This document shows, piece after piece, positions 1 to 10,411 of a DNA stretch of 56,246 nt. The notes under the pieces are model-generated. The model worked only from the letters and a program-made list of their open reading frames with translations. It was not told where the DNA came from and did not search any database. Source of the stretch: an uncultured cyanobacterium (GTDB lineage Bacteria; Cyanobacteriota; Cyanobacteriia; Cyanobacteriales; Nostocaceae); NCBI GenBank assembly GCA_903903925.1, contig CAIVAU010000169.1:1-56246 (forward strand), written 5' to 3'. The position numbers and the translations under genes were made by a program. The stretch's first letter is position 1. Each line of letters opens with the position of its first letter.

Positions 1-1
1 C

Positions 2-511
2 AAACCGACAGCTTTGTCAAAGCTTTGCGGAATTCACATCACTTCTCATACATACCATACCTCATTTGTCAATACCTTCTACTCGACCGGCGCTCTAGAG
101 GTGCGTTGTGGGAAGGGGGGAAAAGACAGGATGGTGTATTTGCCAACTTCTGCAGTCGCCGTGGTGGAAGATTGGCTCTCAATTCGGGGTAGGAAACCAG
201 GACCGCTATTGTGTCCCATCCGCAAGGGGAAAAAGGTGGAACTGCGGCACAAGCTTACTCCGCAAGCGGTGCTTTGGATTGTGAAAAAACGGGCGCAAGA
301 GGCTGGTGTAGAATTGTTTTCTCCTCATGATTTCCGCCGTACATTCTGCTCAGATCTGTTGGACTGTGGTACAGATATTGTCACAGTGCAGAAGTTAGCA
401 GGGCATGCCTCGCCTGTAACTACGAGTAAGTATGATCGGCGTGGGGAGGAAACCAAGCGTAGGGCTGTGGAGAATTTGGATATTCCTTATACTCCTAGAA
501 AAAGGAAGTAA
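2..511 (+). CDS. Tyrosine recombinase, C-terminal catalytic part (5' end outside window, probably decayed)
   Basis: The frame is open to the left window edge, so the true start lies outside or is lost. Counting from the TTG at base 14, the visible protein carries the catalytic-core signature of phage/XerC-type tyrosine recombinases: the beta-hairpin lysine region KGGKDR (residues 34-39), HxxR as HDFRR (105-109), GH (130-131), and the nucleophile Tyr140 in KYDRR. The first arginine, normally within a GLRRSEL-type stretch before LCG, is not seen: the aligned bases give TALSKLCG. The stretch between LCG and TGALEV also looks corrupted. Family members are about 300 residues, so half is missing or off-window. 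It may be the remnant of the enzyme that mobilised this island. Family call is firm; activity is doubtful. Confidence 0.75.
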   Translation, partial: KPTALSKLCGIHITSHTYHTSFVNTFYSTGALEVRCGKGGKDRMVYLPTSAVAVVEDWLSIRGRKPGPLLCPIRKGKKVELRHKLTPQAVLWIVKKRAQEAGVELFSPHDFRRTFCSDLLDCGTDIVTVQKLAGHASPVTTSKYDRRGEETKRRAVENLDIPYTPRKRK

Positions 512-515
512 ACTA

Positions 516-549
516 CCCACACTGACCCGGAGAACCAGGTCAGTGTGGG
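516..549 (+). terminator. Perfect 12-bp hairpin after the recombinase
   Basis: The arms CCCACACTGACC (516-527) and GGTCAGTGTGGG (538-549) are perfect reverse complements with a 10-base loop, five bases after the recombinase stop codon. No U-run follows, so it may be a transcription end, a processing stem, or a small dispersed repeat. Confidence 0.5.
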
Positions 550-1014
550 CTTTCGGCAAAGAAAGAAGAGTCTGTACTGAGCGAGCAATACAAACCCTTC
601 GGTATCCCTTGCAGGTTTACAAAAACTGCCCCAATTACTGATATGACAATCGATGCATTCAAATCAGCATCTCCAGACCATCCACACTTATGATTTACGC
701 AAAGCTCTTAGCGGAACGTTCACCAATCCATAAGCATTCATGGCAGGTCTGGCTAGTGTATTGAGGCGGTATTGCTACCACTTCTACGCCACACAAATTG
801 CCTTTGTACTCTAAAAAGGGCACATCTTGTTGCATTAATATTTGCCCTGATGATCACCCCGTGGTCAATTACAAAAATTCTTCCTATTGACAGAACCAAA
901 CTATTTATATCGTTGTTATGTTAACCTGACTTTTCACGGCATGGAAAGGGAAGAATCTTAGTGTCCCATTTTGCGTTTATACTTGTAGTTAAATACTAAG
1001 CAGGCACAAGTATC
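550..1014. other. Gap between recombinase and NACHT gene
   Basis: No convincing gene is seen. A TTGACA box is at 887-892, but no good -10 box sits 16-18 bases downstream; TATATC at 906-911 is too close. The promoter of the NACHT gene is presumably in the last 150 bases but cannot be placed. Confidence 0.4.
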
Positions 1015-3873
1015 ATGATGGAATGGTTAGTTGGCTGGGTAGCAACAAATGCTTTCGGACTCCTTGTTAAAACTATTCTCAACGAAGAATTTGCTAAGGA
1101 TCTAGCCAAGGACTACGCCAAAGATTTTTTTAAAGACCGCTTCAACAACGTTGCTGCAATATTTCAGAAAGAACCAATTCAAAAAGGTGTTGCTAAGGCG
1201 CTAAAGGAATTTTTGCAATTAGTAGAAGAAGAGTTAAAGTTTCGCAGACTGTCTGAAGAAGAAATCAAGAAGTTTGCTAAACCCCTCAAGACATTTATTT
1301 ACAACAAATCTGTTAAAGGAATTCTGGGTAAGGCTTTTGATGCTAATTGTGAGGATTTAGATTATCAAAAACTGGAAAATACTTGGAAAAATCTTGGCTT
1401 GCCAGCTATGCCAGCTAAGTTTAACTGGCAATTAGTGACGGACAATTATCTCAGAAAATGCCAGCAAATTATTTCAGAATCAGACGATTTAAGAAATATT
1501 CTTATTCTCCAAAAACTCGATGTTATCCAAAAACATCAACAAGAAAGTGGCAATATTACACCCGATTTTAATTTAGAACAATATCAAGAAGCAATTCGCG
1601 AACGCTACGCCAATTTGAAATTAGATAGTTTAGACACTACTGGTTGTGCCTACAACGAACTGAGGTTATGGCGAATGTTTATTCCCCAAAATGTGCGGGA
1701 AGTTCACCAGATTATACCAGAACTAACGAAAGAACAGCTAAGACGATTGCAAGCAAGTGATCAACTTGACGCGGAAATTGAACTGGAAAAATTAGAAAGC
1801 TATAAGAGCCTTTATGTTGAGCAACCTTTACATTCTGTATTAGATATCTTCCAAAACAAGCAAACTTATAAATATATAGTTATTTTAGGCGACCCTGGTT
1901 CAGGCAAGTCTACCTTATTGCAATACCAGGCGTTAGATTGGGTAGAACAAACCCTTGATAAAAGGGAATTTAATTTACCAATTCCTTTGCTGATTGAATT
2001 ACGCACCTATATGCGTAATCACAATGATGGTCATTGTCAGAATTTTCTAGAATTTTATCATCAAAGTCCAGGTTGCTTGTGTCACTTAAACCAGCGTAAA
2101 TTGCATGAACAGCTAAAGGCTGGTAATGCCTTAGTGATGTTTGATGGTTTGGATGAAGTATTTGACCCTCGTAAACGCGAAGATGTCGTTACCGCTATTC
2201 ATCGCTTCACGAATGAGTATCCTAATGTGCAAGTAATTGTGACTTCTCGCGTGATTGGTTATAAGCCGCAGCAGTTGCGCGATGCCGGATTTCAGCACTT
2301 CATGTTACAAGATTTAGAGCCAAAACAGATTAAAGATTTTATCAACCGCTGGCATGAAGAAACCTTTAATAATTCCGTGGATAAAGAGAGAAAACGAGAG
2401 AGACTGCAAAGAGCAATTGATGAATCAAAAGCCATTGCGGAATTGGCTGGAAATCCTCTACTGCTGACAATGATGGCAATTTTAAATCGTAACCAAGAAT
2501 TGCCCAGAGATAGAGCCACACTTTACGAACAAGCTTCACGAGTACTGTTGTATCAATGGGACGTCGAAGCAAAATTACTCACAGTTTCCGATATAGATCC
2601 TTACACAATTGACCTAAAAGATAAACAAGCAATGTTACGTCAAGTTGCTTACACAATGCAAGCAGCAGAAACTGGTTTAGCTGGTAACTTGATTAGTAAA
2701 GATGAGTTAGAAAATACTTTATTTAGCTATTTGCAAGATATAGGAGTTGCTCAACCAAGAAGAATAGCACGGTTGATGATTGAGCAACTACGGGAACGCA
2801 ACTTCATTTTGTGTTATTTGGGAGCAGATTACTACGCCTTTGTGCATCGGACATTTTTAGAATATTTTTGTGCTTGGGAGTTTGTTTGGCAGTTTAAAGA
2901 AACGCAAACACTTTCAATTGAAGGACTGAAGACAGAAGTTTTTGGCAAGCACTGGCAGGATGAAAGTTGGCATGAAGTGCTACAACTGATTGCAGGGATG
3001 ATTGAGGCAAAATTTACCAGCGAAATTGTAAATTATCTAATTGATCAAGATGGTGAACAAAAAGAATTTCTTAATTTGTTTATGGCAGCTAAATGCCTTT
3101 CGGAAATGAGGAGCCACCATGAAAATTTATCGATTTGCATTAAACTACTCAATTACTCAATAAATAATGATGCTAAAAAGCTTAGCTGGGGCTTTTCTAC
3201 TTATGGTAAGCTTATAGACTCTTCTCTAAAAATAAGAGTTCATTCTAATCTCAGTAAGGCAGTTGCGGCAGTTGTAACGAGTTGGAAACATTACCCCGAA
3301 ATCTTATCTTGGCTCAAAGATATTGCTCAGACATACATCCAACCAGGTTCACAAGCTAAAGAAGATGTAACAGCTACGGTCATACAAAAGCTAGCTGAGG
3401 GTTGGAAAAATGATCCCGATATCTTACCTATCCTCAAAACCTGTGCTCAGTTCGGTAAGTCCGATATTGTGCGAGTGATAGCAGTGCATGAGCTAGCCAA
3501 GGGTTGGAAAGATGATCCTGACATTTTACCTATCCTCAAAACCTGTGTTCAAACCGATGATTCATTTGTGCGATGGATAGCAGTGTATGAATTAGCTAGG
3601 GGTTGGAAAGATCAGCCTGCTATGTTTGAGCTTTTTTATAATCGTGCTATCAATGACCCCTTTGTTCGTCAAAGAGACTACCCAAACCCTCGGCAAGTTG
3701 CACTTAGGGCAATTATTGAGCAATATCCTGACCATCCCTTGACTTTACCACTTTTGCGCGACAGAGCAGAGAATGATTCAGATGAGCGAGTGCGGGAGTA
3801 TGCCAAGAAGAATTTGGCAAGATTAGAGGGTGTTGATCAAGAACCCATTGAGGAAGTGCGGAGTGAAATCTAA
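1015..3873 (+). CDS. NACHT-family STAND NTPase with C-terminal HEAT-like repeats
   Basis: This is a 952-residue single-gene signalling ATPase. The N-terminal 200 residues are helical and lysine-rich. The NACHT module follows, with Walker A GDPGSGKST (about 292-300), Walker B LVMFDGLDEV (about 372-381) and a sensor-like VTSRVIGY stretch. A winged-helix-like region and FLEYF motif come next. The C-terminal part has short helical repeats of the form ELAKGWKDDPDILPILK, two of which are near-identical at DNA level around 3405-3550. Translation can begin at either of two adjacent ATG codons (1015, 1018). Bacterial NACHT proteins include demonstrated anti-phage proteins and the defence context fits, but no separate effector domain is recognisable, so the N-terminal helices or a conformational output may act. 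It stands alone, 0.7 kb upstream of the DISARM locus and on the same strand. Confidence 0.88.
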   Translation: MMEWLVGWVATNAFGLLVKTILNEEFAKDLAKDYAKDFFKDRFNNVAAIFQKEPIQKGVAKALKEFLQLVEEELKFRRLSEEEIKKFAKPLKTFIYNKSVKGILGKAFDANCEDLDYQKLENTWKNLGLPAMPAKFNWQLVTDNYLRKCQQIISESDDLRNILILQKLDVIQKHQQESGNITPDFNLEQYQEAIRERYANLKLDSLDTTGCAYNELRLWRMFIPQNVREVHQIIPELTKEQLRRLQASDQLDAEIELEKLESYKSLYVEQPLHSVLDIFQNKQTYKYIVILGDPGSGKSTLLQYQALDWVEQTLDKREFNLPIPLLIELRTYMRNHNDGHCQNFLEFYHQSPGCLCHLNQRKLHEQLKAGNALVMFDGLDEVFDPRKREDVVTAIHRFTNEYPNVQVIVTSRVIGYKPQQLRDAGFQHFMLQDLEPKQIKDFINRWHEETFNNSVDKERKRERLQRAIDESKAIAELAGNPLLLTMMAILNRNQELPRDRATLYEQASRVLLYQWDVEAKLLTVSDIDPYTIDLKDKQAMLRQVAYTMQAAETGLAGNLISKDELENTLFSYLQDIGVAQPRRIARLMIEQLRERNFILCYLGADYYAFVHRTFLEYFCAWEFVWQFKETQTLSIEGLKTEVFGKHWQDESWHEVLQLIAGMIEAKFTSEIVNYLIDQDGEQKEFLNLFMAAKCLSEMRSHHENLSICIKLLNYSINNDAKKLSWGFSTYGKLIDSSLKIRVHSNLSKAVAAVVTSWKHYPEILSWLKDIAQTYIQPGSQAKEDVTATVIQKLAEGWKNDPDILPILKTCAQFGKSDIVRVIAVHELAKGWKDDPDILPILKTCVQTDDSFVRWIAVYELARGWKDQPAMFELFYNRAINDPFVRQRDYPNPRQVALRAIIEQYPDHPLTLPLLRDRAENDSDERVREYAKKNLARLEGVDQEPIEEVRSEI

Positions 3874-4555
3874 GTACTTTGACCTTTTTAGGGGATGTTT
3901 TCACAGGAAGGGACACGCTCGATTCAGTATTGAAACAACTTAAAATCAAGGATTTTCAAACATCTGCGTAACATAACTTTACAAAGTGTCCCCGGACAGC
4001 GAGTATCTCGGCGGCTACCCTTGTAGTAGTTTTTCAAAATTTTCGAGGCTATTATTTTCGGTGAATCTCTGAGCGATCGCTGTAACGTGTTTTCTTCATC
4101 GAAATCGACTTTAATATCGAGATAATTAAGCTTTTCGATGCGGTCAGTAGCGTTTATGTAAGTGATCGCACGATCACTAGAAGTTGTTTGTTGGGCAACT
4201 TGTAGCAATTATAGTAATTATGCTGAAAGGTGTGAGTGTACTTAGAAAATTTATCTTTATATAATTACTGACGTGTATGTAAAAAGCGTAATAAATTCGG
4301 CATTTGTCAAGAGTAGATAAATTTTTAACTTATTCCCGGATATCAAGTTAATGGTGGCTATGCTGTAGCAAATAACACTCATAACAATCCAGACAAACTG
4401 CCTAACCCACAATAAATGCATCCCACCAGAAAAAATCTTTTTTGAAAAATCAGGGATTAATTACGTATGACATCTACCAACATATTTATTTTGAGCCATT
4501 TTCTCATGACTCCTGAGGAGATGCTGCCAGTGCAATTATTCAGGGGAAGACACTA
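3874..4555. other. Non-coding gap upstream of the DISARM locus
   Basis: No convincing complete gene. It holds a HIP1 octamer near 4073 and an 8-bp inverted repeat AGTGATCG/CGATCACT at 4161-4178 with a 2-base loop. A short plus-strand reading frame around 4340-4413, ending GGYAVANNTHNNPDKL..., could be the tail of a lost gene. A 94-codon minus-strand frame (3924-4208) has no recognisable motif. The DISARM promoter should be in the last 200 bases; I could not place it. Confidence 0.4.
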
Positions 4556-7500
4556 ATGGTTGCAACTGGACAGATTGTGCGCGTGCGGTCCCGACAGTAT
4601 CTTGTAGAAGATGTTGTACCTAAACCTTCTTCTCTTGAAGACACTTTAGTCAGCCTTTCTTGTTTGGAAGATGATGCTTTAGGAGAAGCCCTCTCAGTTC
4701 TTTGGGAACGGGAAATAGATGCCAAAGTCTTAGTCGCTTCATCATGGGAGTCCATAGCTAATCGGGGTTTTGACAATCCGCGTCTGTTTTCTGCTTACTT
4801 GCACACATTACGTTGGAACTGCGTAACTTCCACAGATGCCAAACTTTTTCAGGCTCCTTACCGTGCTGGGATTGAAGTCAAAGCTTACCAACTAGAACCA
4901 CTACGCAAAGCATTGCTGATGCCTAGAGTCGCTCTGTTTATTGCTGATGACGTAGGTTTGGGCAAAACCATTGAGGCGGGGCTAATCCTACGGGAAATGT
5001 TGATGCGCCAAAAAGTCAGAAGGGTTGTTATTTCCTGTCCCCCATCAGTTGTGCGACAGTGGCAGGCAGAAATGGAGAGTCGCTTCGGACTCACGTTCAT
5101 GATTTTTGATCGTGAGTTCATTGCCGCCCGTCGTCAAGAACGCGGCTATGGCATTAACCCTTGGACAACGCATACCCGTTTTATTATCTCCCATGCTTTG
5201 CTGCGAGATGAGACTTATGCTTCCTCATTGCGGGACTGGCTTGGCGATTTTGCTGCCAGTTCTATGCTGATACTTGACGAAGCTCATAACGCAGCCCCAG
5301 CGAGTGGGACCAAATATGCCGTAGATTCGCAGCTAACACGCACTGTCCGAGAATTAGCACCTCGCTTTGAACACAAGCTATTTCTGTCCGCCACTCCCCA
5401 CAACGGACACTCCAACAGCTTTGCCGCCTTGCTAGAAATCCTCGACCCACAACGTTTCTGCCGAGGTGTACCCGTCCGCAATCGCAATTTGCTTGACACT
5501 GTGATGGTGCGGCGCTTAAAGCAAGATTTGCGGGAGATCGGAGAAGAGTTTCCTGAACGCAAAGTCATCCCTATTATTATTGATCAACTTCCAGAAGACG
5601 CGCCAGAACTTAAGCTGTCTCGATCGCTGCAACAATACCGGAATCTGCGCGAAGAGATACTCAAAGAAGCATCTAAGTCCACCCAGACCACGGCGATGCT
5701 GGTGATGACTTCACTGCAAAAGCGTCTGCTTTCTTCCATTGAGGCATTTGCTCGTACTTTAAAAGTACATCGAACTGCGATGGAGAAACAAGCCGTAAAC
5801 CGTTCCTCAGTAGGGGCGGATTGCAATCCGCCCCTACTGAGCCTGCCCCTGCTTTTAGAGTCCCCTGGTTCCGACGACGAACGGGCTGGATTTTCGGAAG
5901 AGGAAGTCCAAATAGAAGAAGATGCTCAAATGGAAGTGGCGACAAGACTTGCTGCTCACCCGGAGGGTGACAGACAAACAGCCCGAGAGCTAGAAATCCT
6001 AGAGTCAATGGCAGAAGTCGCTAATCAATCTCGCTATCAGCCAGATCCACGGATGAAAAAACTGGTGGAATGGATTCGCACCAATCTCTGTCCTGACCTG
6101 GGTAAGCCTGATGCTGCTTGGTTAGAACGGCGAGTTATTATATTTACAGAATATACTGATACAAAGCGCTACCTACAACAGCAACTGCAAAGTGCAATCG
6201 CAGGCTCTAAGCGCGAACATGAACGCATCGATGTATTTCACGGGGGCATTGGGGAGGAACGCCGCGAAGCGATCAAAAATGCCTTTAACGCCGACCCATC
6301 TCGTCATCCCCTCCGTATCCTCATTGCCACAGATGCAGCACGGGAGGGGATCAACCTGCAAAATCATTGTGCTGACCTATTCCACTTTGACGTACCGTGG
6401 AATCCCTCAAGGATGGAGCAGCGTAATGGAAGGATTGACCGCAAATTACAGCGATTGCCTGTCGTCTGCTGCTACTACTTTGTCTTACCACAGCGGACGG
6501 AAGACAGAGTGCTAGATGTGTTGGTGAAGAAGACAGCAACCATTCAACAAGAACTAGGAAGCCTTGCGCCTGTCGTTGAAAGGAACGTATCACGGTTGCT
6601 GGCGAATGGGATTCGACACCAAGAGGTGAATACCATTGCTGATTCTATCAATCAGGCAGAGCAGCTGGATACTAAGGAAACAGCAAACACCCAGGTGATT
6701 AATGAGGAACTAGAAGAAGCAAGACTCCGCCAGCAGGACCTCACAAAACAAATCAGCCAGTTGCAAGAAATGCTGAAAAACTCTCGTGATTGGCTCTTAC
6801 TTGATGACCGCCATTTTCGGGATGCCATATCGGCTTCCTTAGAAATTCTGGGAGCAACGCCGCTTGTACCAGTGGATGTTAATCAGGTTTGCAACGACCC
6901 GGCGACTGCCCGGTGGACAATTCCGGCTCTTGACCAGCGCACTGGAGCTGATCCAACGTGGTCAACCACCCTTGATACATTAAGAATACCCCGTCAAAGG
7001 GGACAAAAGCCTTGGGAATGGCGACAGTCAGCACCAATTCGTCCTGTTGTCTTCCGCGATCCTGGTTCCCTGGATGGGGATGTGGTTCACCTGCACTTGG
7101 AACACAGAGTCGTACAGCGCTTATTAGGTAGGTTTTTAGCTCAGGGTTTCTTGCACGACGAATTGACCCGTGCTTGCGTTTGTCTAACTCATGACCCCAT
7201 GCCAAAGGTCATTGCTTTGGGACGCCTGTCTCTTTACGGAGAGCGGGCAACTCGGTTACACGATGAAGTGATAGCAGTAGCAGCAGAATGGTCGGACTCG
7301 GCGAGCAGGGGACGGAAGAAACTCCAACCTCTAGGGGAAGGGGAGAAAGACAATGTACTGGAGTTGCTAGAACATTCCTTGGCTTCCCCCCACTTGCTGC
7401 AAGTTGCCGAGGCAGTGAAAGAGCATCTCAAGAAAGGGGCTGCCCAGGATGTCACTGAGTTGATTCCTCATCTGGAGCGAAGAGCGAATTTATTGGCACA

Positions 7501-7804
7501 AAGGGCAGAAAAGAAACTCACTGAACGCGGACGGAAAGAAGCCTTGGAGATGAAAAAGATTCTCTCTGAGCAGCAGACGCAGATTGCCAAGTGCCAAAAA
7601 GATTCTAAGGCAGTGCAACTGTCTCTGCCGTTCATAGAAGAGCAGCGCCAGTTGGATGCAGACCGTCGCCATTGGGAGAAAAGGATCAAGGAGATCGCCT
7701 CTGAACTGATTTCTGAACCTGCCCGAATTGAAGCTGCCTATCAGGTGAAGGCAGTACGGGTAGAGCCAGTTGGTGTGATTTATTTATGGCCGATTTCCGG
7801 TTAG
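4556..7804 (+). CDS. drmD: DrmD: SNF2-like helicase of class 1 DISARM
   Basis: This 1082-residue SNF2/SWI2-type DEAD-like ATPase is the class-defining subunit of class 1 DISARM, an anti-phage system acting on incoming DNA. Motif I is DDVGLGKT (131-138), motif II LDEAHN (around 241-244), motif III LSATPHN. The C-terminal RecA-like domain has FTEYTDT, ATDAAREGINLQ and WNPSRMEQRNGRIDR. The region after the helicase core is helical with coiled-coil character. The start ATG has an AGGGGAAG ribosome-binding site about eight bases upstream. The next gene begins nine bases after the stop. A perfect palindrome encodes residues about 417-429 between the two helicase lobes and looks like an in-frame insertion. 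The rest of the protein is intact. Confidence 0.9.
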   Translation: MVATGQIVRVRSRQYLVEDVVPKPSSLEDTLVSLSCLEDDALGEALSVLWEREIDAKVLVASSWESIANRGFDNPRLFSAYLHTLRWNCVTSTDAKLFQAPYRAGIEVKAYQLEPLRKALLMPRVALFIADDVGLGKTIEAGLILREMLMRQKVRRVVISCPPSVVRQWQAEMESRFGLTFMIFDREFIAARRQERGYGINPWTTHTRFIISHALLRDETYASSLRDWLGDFAASSMLILDEAHNAAPASGTKYAVDSQLTRTVRELAPRFEHKLFLSATPHNGHSNSFAALLEILDPQRFCRGVPVRNRNLLDTVMVRRLKQDLREIGEEFPERKVIPIIIDQLPEDAPELKLSRSLQQYRNLREEILKEASKSTQTTAMLVMTSLQKRLLSSIEAFARTLKVHRTAMEKQAVNRSSVGADCNPPLLSLPLLLESPGSDDERAGFSEEEVQIEEDAQMEVATRLAAHPEGDRQTARELEILESMAEVANQSRYQPDPRMKKLVEWIRTNLCPDLGKPDAAWLERRVIIFTEYTDTKRYLQQQLQSAIAGSKREHERIDVFHGGIGEERREAIKNAFNADPSRHPLRILIATDAAREGINLQNHCADLFHFDVPWNPSRMEQRNGRIDRKLQRLPVVCCYYFVLPQRTEDRVLDVLVKKTATIQQELGSLAPVVERNVSRLLANGIRHQEVNTIADSINQAEQLDTKETANTQVINEELEEARLRQQDLTKQISQLQEMLKNSRDWLLLDDRHFRDAISASLEILGATPLVPVDVNQVCNDPATARWTIPALDQRTGADPTWSTTLDTLRIPRQRGQKPWEWRQSAPIRPVVFRDPGSLDGDVVHLHLEHRVVQRLLGRFLAQGFLHDELTRACVCLTHDPMPKVIALGRLSLYGERATRLHDEVIAVAAEWSDSASRGRKKLQPLGEGEKDNVLELLEHSLASPHLLQVAEAVKEHLKKGAAQDVTELIPHLERRANLLAQRAEKKLTERGRKEALEMKKILSEQQTQIAKCQKDSKAVQLSLPFIEEQRQLDADRRHWEKRIKEIASELISEPARIEAAYQVKAVRVEPVGVIYLWPISG
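5806..5841. repeat. 36-bp perfect palindrome inside drmD
   Basis: The left arm begins CTCAGTAGGGGCGG and ends ATTG at 5823; the right arm (5824-5841) is its exact reverse complement. It has the look of the small GTAGGGGCGGATTG-type palindromes scattered in Nostocales genomes. It is translated as SSVGADCNPPLLS, unlike the surrounding helicase sequence, and keeps the frame open. Confidence 0.85.
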
Positions 7805-7813
7805 GGGGTAAAA

Positions 7814-9811
7814 ATGGCAAACGATCCAGAAATTCGCGCACATAAAGAATGGTTAGGCTTTCTCCAACCAGTGGGACTTGTGGTGTCTCCTCCGGCTTTG
7901 GTCGCAGCCCAGGCAGTTGTTAACCGTAATGTGGTGGAACTGCAACAAGCGCTCTCATTGGTAGCCACTCCCGACTCCCAGCCAGGCGAGATCGGCAACA
8001 AACGCTTTGAGATTTCCGACTTTCCAGCTTTCGCTGTTCATGTTCTGGGGTGGCAGACAGAAGATTTAGTTGAAACTCCAGAGGAACTCACAGTATCGCT
8101 GAGTGAATACAACGAGGTGCTGACACCTACTTATGCTGTACCGAACTTAGATAACGGCGGGTGGTTAATGCTAGTGAAGGTGCTTCCCCCTGGTACTAAC
8201 CTTGATGATACACTTACCTTGGATGCCAAGTCTACGGGTTGGCAAGCTAGTCCTCAGTCGAAGTTTGAGCGTTTGTTGCGAGAGAAAGAAATTCCTGTGG
8301 GGCTTTTGTGCAACAGTACAGAATTGCGATTGGTTTATGCCCCACGCGGTGAATCTTCTGGACACCTAACCTTTCCTGTACAAGCAATGTGTGAAGTTTC
8401 CGGTCGGCTGCTTTTGGGCGCAATGGAGATGCTGTTATCAGCAGACCGACTGTTTAACGTGCCAAGCGATCGCCGTTTACCTGCTTTACTAGAAAAAAGC
8501 CGCAAGTACCAGAATGATGTATCTACCAAGCTGTCAGAGCAAGTATTAGAAGCATTGTGGGAATTGCTGCGCGGTTTCCAAACAGCAGATGAGGCAACGA
8601 ACGGACGATTACTGAGTGACATCGACCCTCAGCACATCTACGGTGGACTCATTACCACCCTGCTACGGTTGGTGTTCTTGCTTTACGCCGAAGACAGAGG
8701 ACTCATGTCACAGGACTCTGTTTATGTACGTAACTACTCAGTAACCGGACTTTATGAGCGGTTACGGGAAGATGCAGGCAACTACCCAGACACAATGGAT
8801 CAGCGGTATGGGGCTTGGGCATGGTTGCTGAGTTTGTTTCGCCTAGTTTACGACGGCGGAGGTCACGCTGACCTGTGTTTGCCTGCTCGTCACGGGCAAC
8901 TCTTCAATCCAGATGAATATCCATTTTTAGAAGCTCGTCCTCAGTATATAAAATATCAACAAGGAGAGAGCATTGAACCGCCTCGCGTATCAGACGGAGT
9001 CATTTACCGCGTACTGCAAGGGCTATTGGTACTTGATGGAGAACGCCTGTCTTACCGTTCTCTAGATGTCGAACAGATTGGGTCTGTCTACACCGCGATT
9101 ATGGGCTATGAGGTAGAAAGAGCAAATGGTGCTGCTATCGGAGTTTGGAGTAAACCCAAAAGCTCAAAATCCTCTGTGACAGTTGTTGTCAATGTTGAGG
9201 AAGTACTCAAAACCAAAGCGGGAGAACGCGCTAAGCTTTTCAAAGAGGCTGCTAATTGCGAAATTTCTGGCAAATCCTTAACAGATTTAAAAGCAGCAAA
9301 AACAGCAGAGAATGTGGTTGCGGCATTAGGACGTAAGGTATCACCAAAAACACCCAGTTTAATGCCTGCTGGTTCTCTTTATCTGCAACCAGGGGAAGAA
9401 CGACGACGCAGTGGTTCTCATTATACGCCTCGTGCTTTGACTGAGCCGATTGTCAAAGAAACCCTTAGACCGATTTTATCAGCTTTGGGAGAAAACCCCA
9501 CACCAGCCCAGATTTTAGAACTAAAAATTTGTGATTTGGCGATGGGTTCGGGTGCATTTTTGGTTGAAACTTGTCGTCAATTGGCTGAGAAATTAGTCGA
9601 AGCATGGAATAAACAAGGTGAAAATCCAGAAATTCCACCAGATGAAGAACCGATACTTTATGCCCGTCGGTTAGTAGCGCAGCGGTGTTTGTATGGAGTG
9701 GATAAAAACCCCTTTGCAGTGAATTTGGCAAAATTATCGCTATGGTTGGCGACGTTAGCGAGCAATCCCGAATTCACGAAATCTGGGCAAGATTTCTCAG
9801 TTCATCAATGA
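7814..9811 (+). pseudogene. drmMI: drmMI N-terminal part: DISARM adenine-specific DNA methyltransferase, truncated
   Basis: This reading frame encodes the N-terminal domain and the first half of the catalytic domain of a PglX/DrmMI-type class I N6-adenine methyltransferase. The conserved RRRSGSHYTPRALTEP stretch is followed by SAM-binding motif I DLAMGSGAFLVE and VDKNPFAVNLAKLSLWLATLA. Homology stops abruptly at about base 9758, just before the region that should hold the catalytic NPPY/F motif. The last 18 codons are out-of-frame readings of the C-terminal part. Family members exceed 1,000 residues; this product is 665 and should be unable to transfer methyl groups. It has a GGGGG-rich ribosome-binding site and sits nine bases after drmD. 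The break could be natural or, less likely, an assembly collapse. Confidence 0.85.
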
Positions 9812-10362
9812 AAGATGACCTCCGTTACACTCCTTCAGACTGCTTTGAAACCTTCCCTTTCCCTGAAAACTGGGAAGCTAACCCCACCCTAGAAGCTGCT
9901 GGTAAAGCCTACTACGAATACCGCGCCGCCTTAATGGTTCGTAACAACCAAGGACTTACCGACACCTACAACCGCTTCCACGATCCCGACGAACGCCATC
10001 CCGACATCCTAAGACTACGGGAACTACACGCCCAAATGGATCGGGCTGTCCTCGATGCCTATGGCTGGCAAGATATCTCTACAAATTGCACCTTCCTGCT
10101 TGACTACGAAGACGAAGAAGAGGAAGAGAACAGCAGTGGAAGACACAAGAAAAAGCCTTGGCGTTACCGTTGGTCAGAAGAAGTCGACGACGAAGTTTTA
10201 GCCCGCTTACTCGAACTTAACCAGAAACGTCATCAAGAGGAGAACCTGGGTGGGAAAACCGCAGAGATAAAAACTAAGGGAAAAAGTAGTAAAAAGAAAT
10301 CTACAAAATCTCGTCAACAAGTCTCTAATGATTTACCACTGTTGAATCTTGATAATTCTTGA
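9742..10362 (+). pseudogene. drmMI: drmMI C-terminal part, out of frame after an internal deletion
   Basis: From about base 9760 this frame encodes the C-terminal end of the same methyltransferase family: SSSMKDDLRYTPSDCFETF, then EAAGKAYYEYRAALMVRNN, RFHDPDERHPDILRLRELH and MDRAVLDAYGW. It is in a different frame from the N-terminal half and overlaps it by 70 bases. The intervening region, with the catalytic motif and target-recognition domain, is missing from the DNA. The ATG at 9742 is just a chance codon read from N-terminal sequence in the wrong frame. The tail is rich in acidic then lysine residues (residues 130-206). Confidence 0.85.
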
Positions 10363-10411
10363 AAAAGAACTGCTTGAAAACATTCTTCAATTAACCAATA
10401 AATAACAAACT

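Noticed and set aside
14..641. Complete integrase gene with attachment site
   Set aside because: Only the C-terminal catalytic part is visible, the first catalytic arginine is not found, and no tRNA or direct repeat was seen nearby.
887..911. TTGACA plus TATATC as a promoter for the NACHT gene
   Set aside because: Spacing is only 13 bases and the distance to the start is over 100 bases; not enough to call.
3924..4208. 94-codon minus-strand frame upstream of DISARM
   Set aside because: No recognisable motif, no ribosome-binding site, and its end merges with unconserved gap sequence; treated as chance or old remnant.
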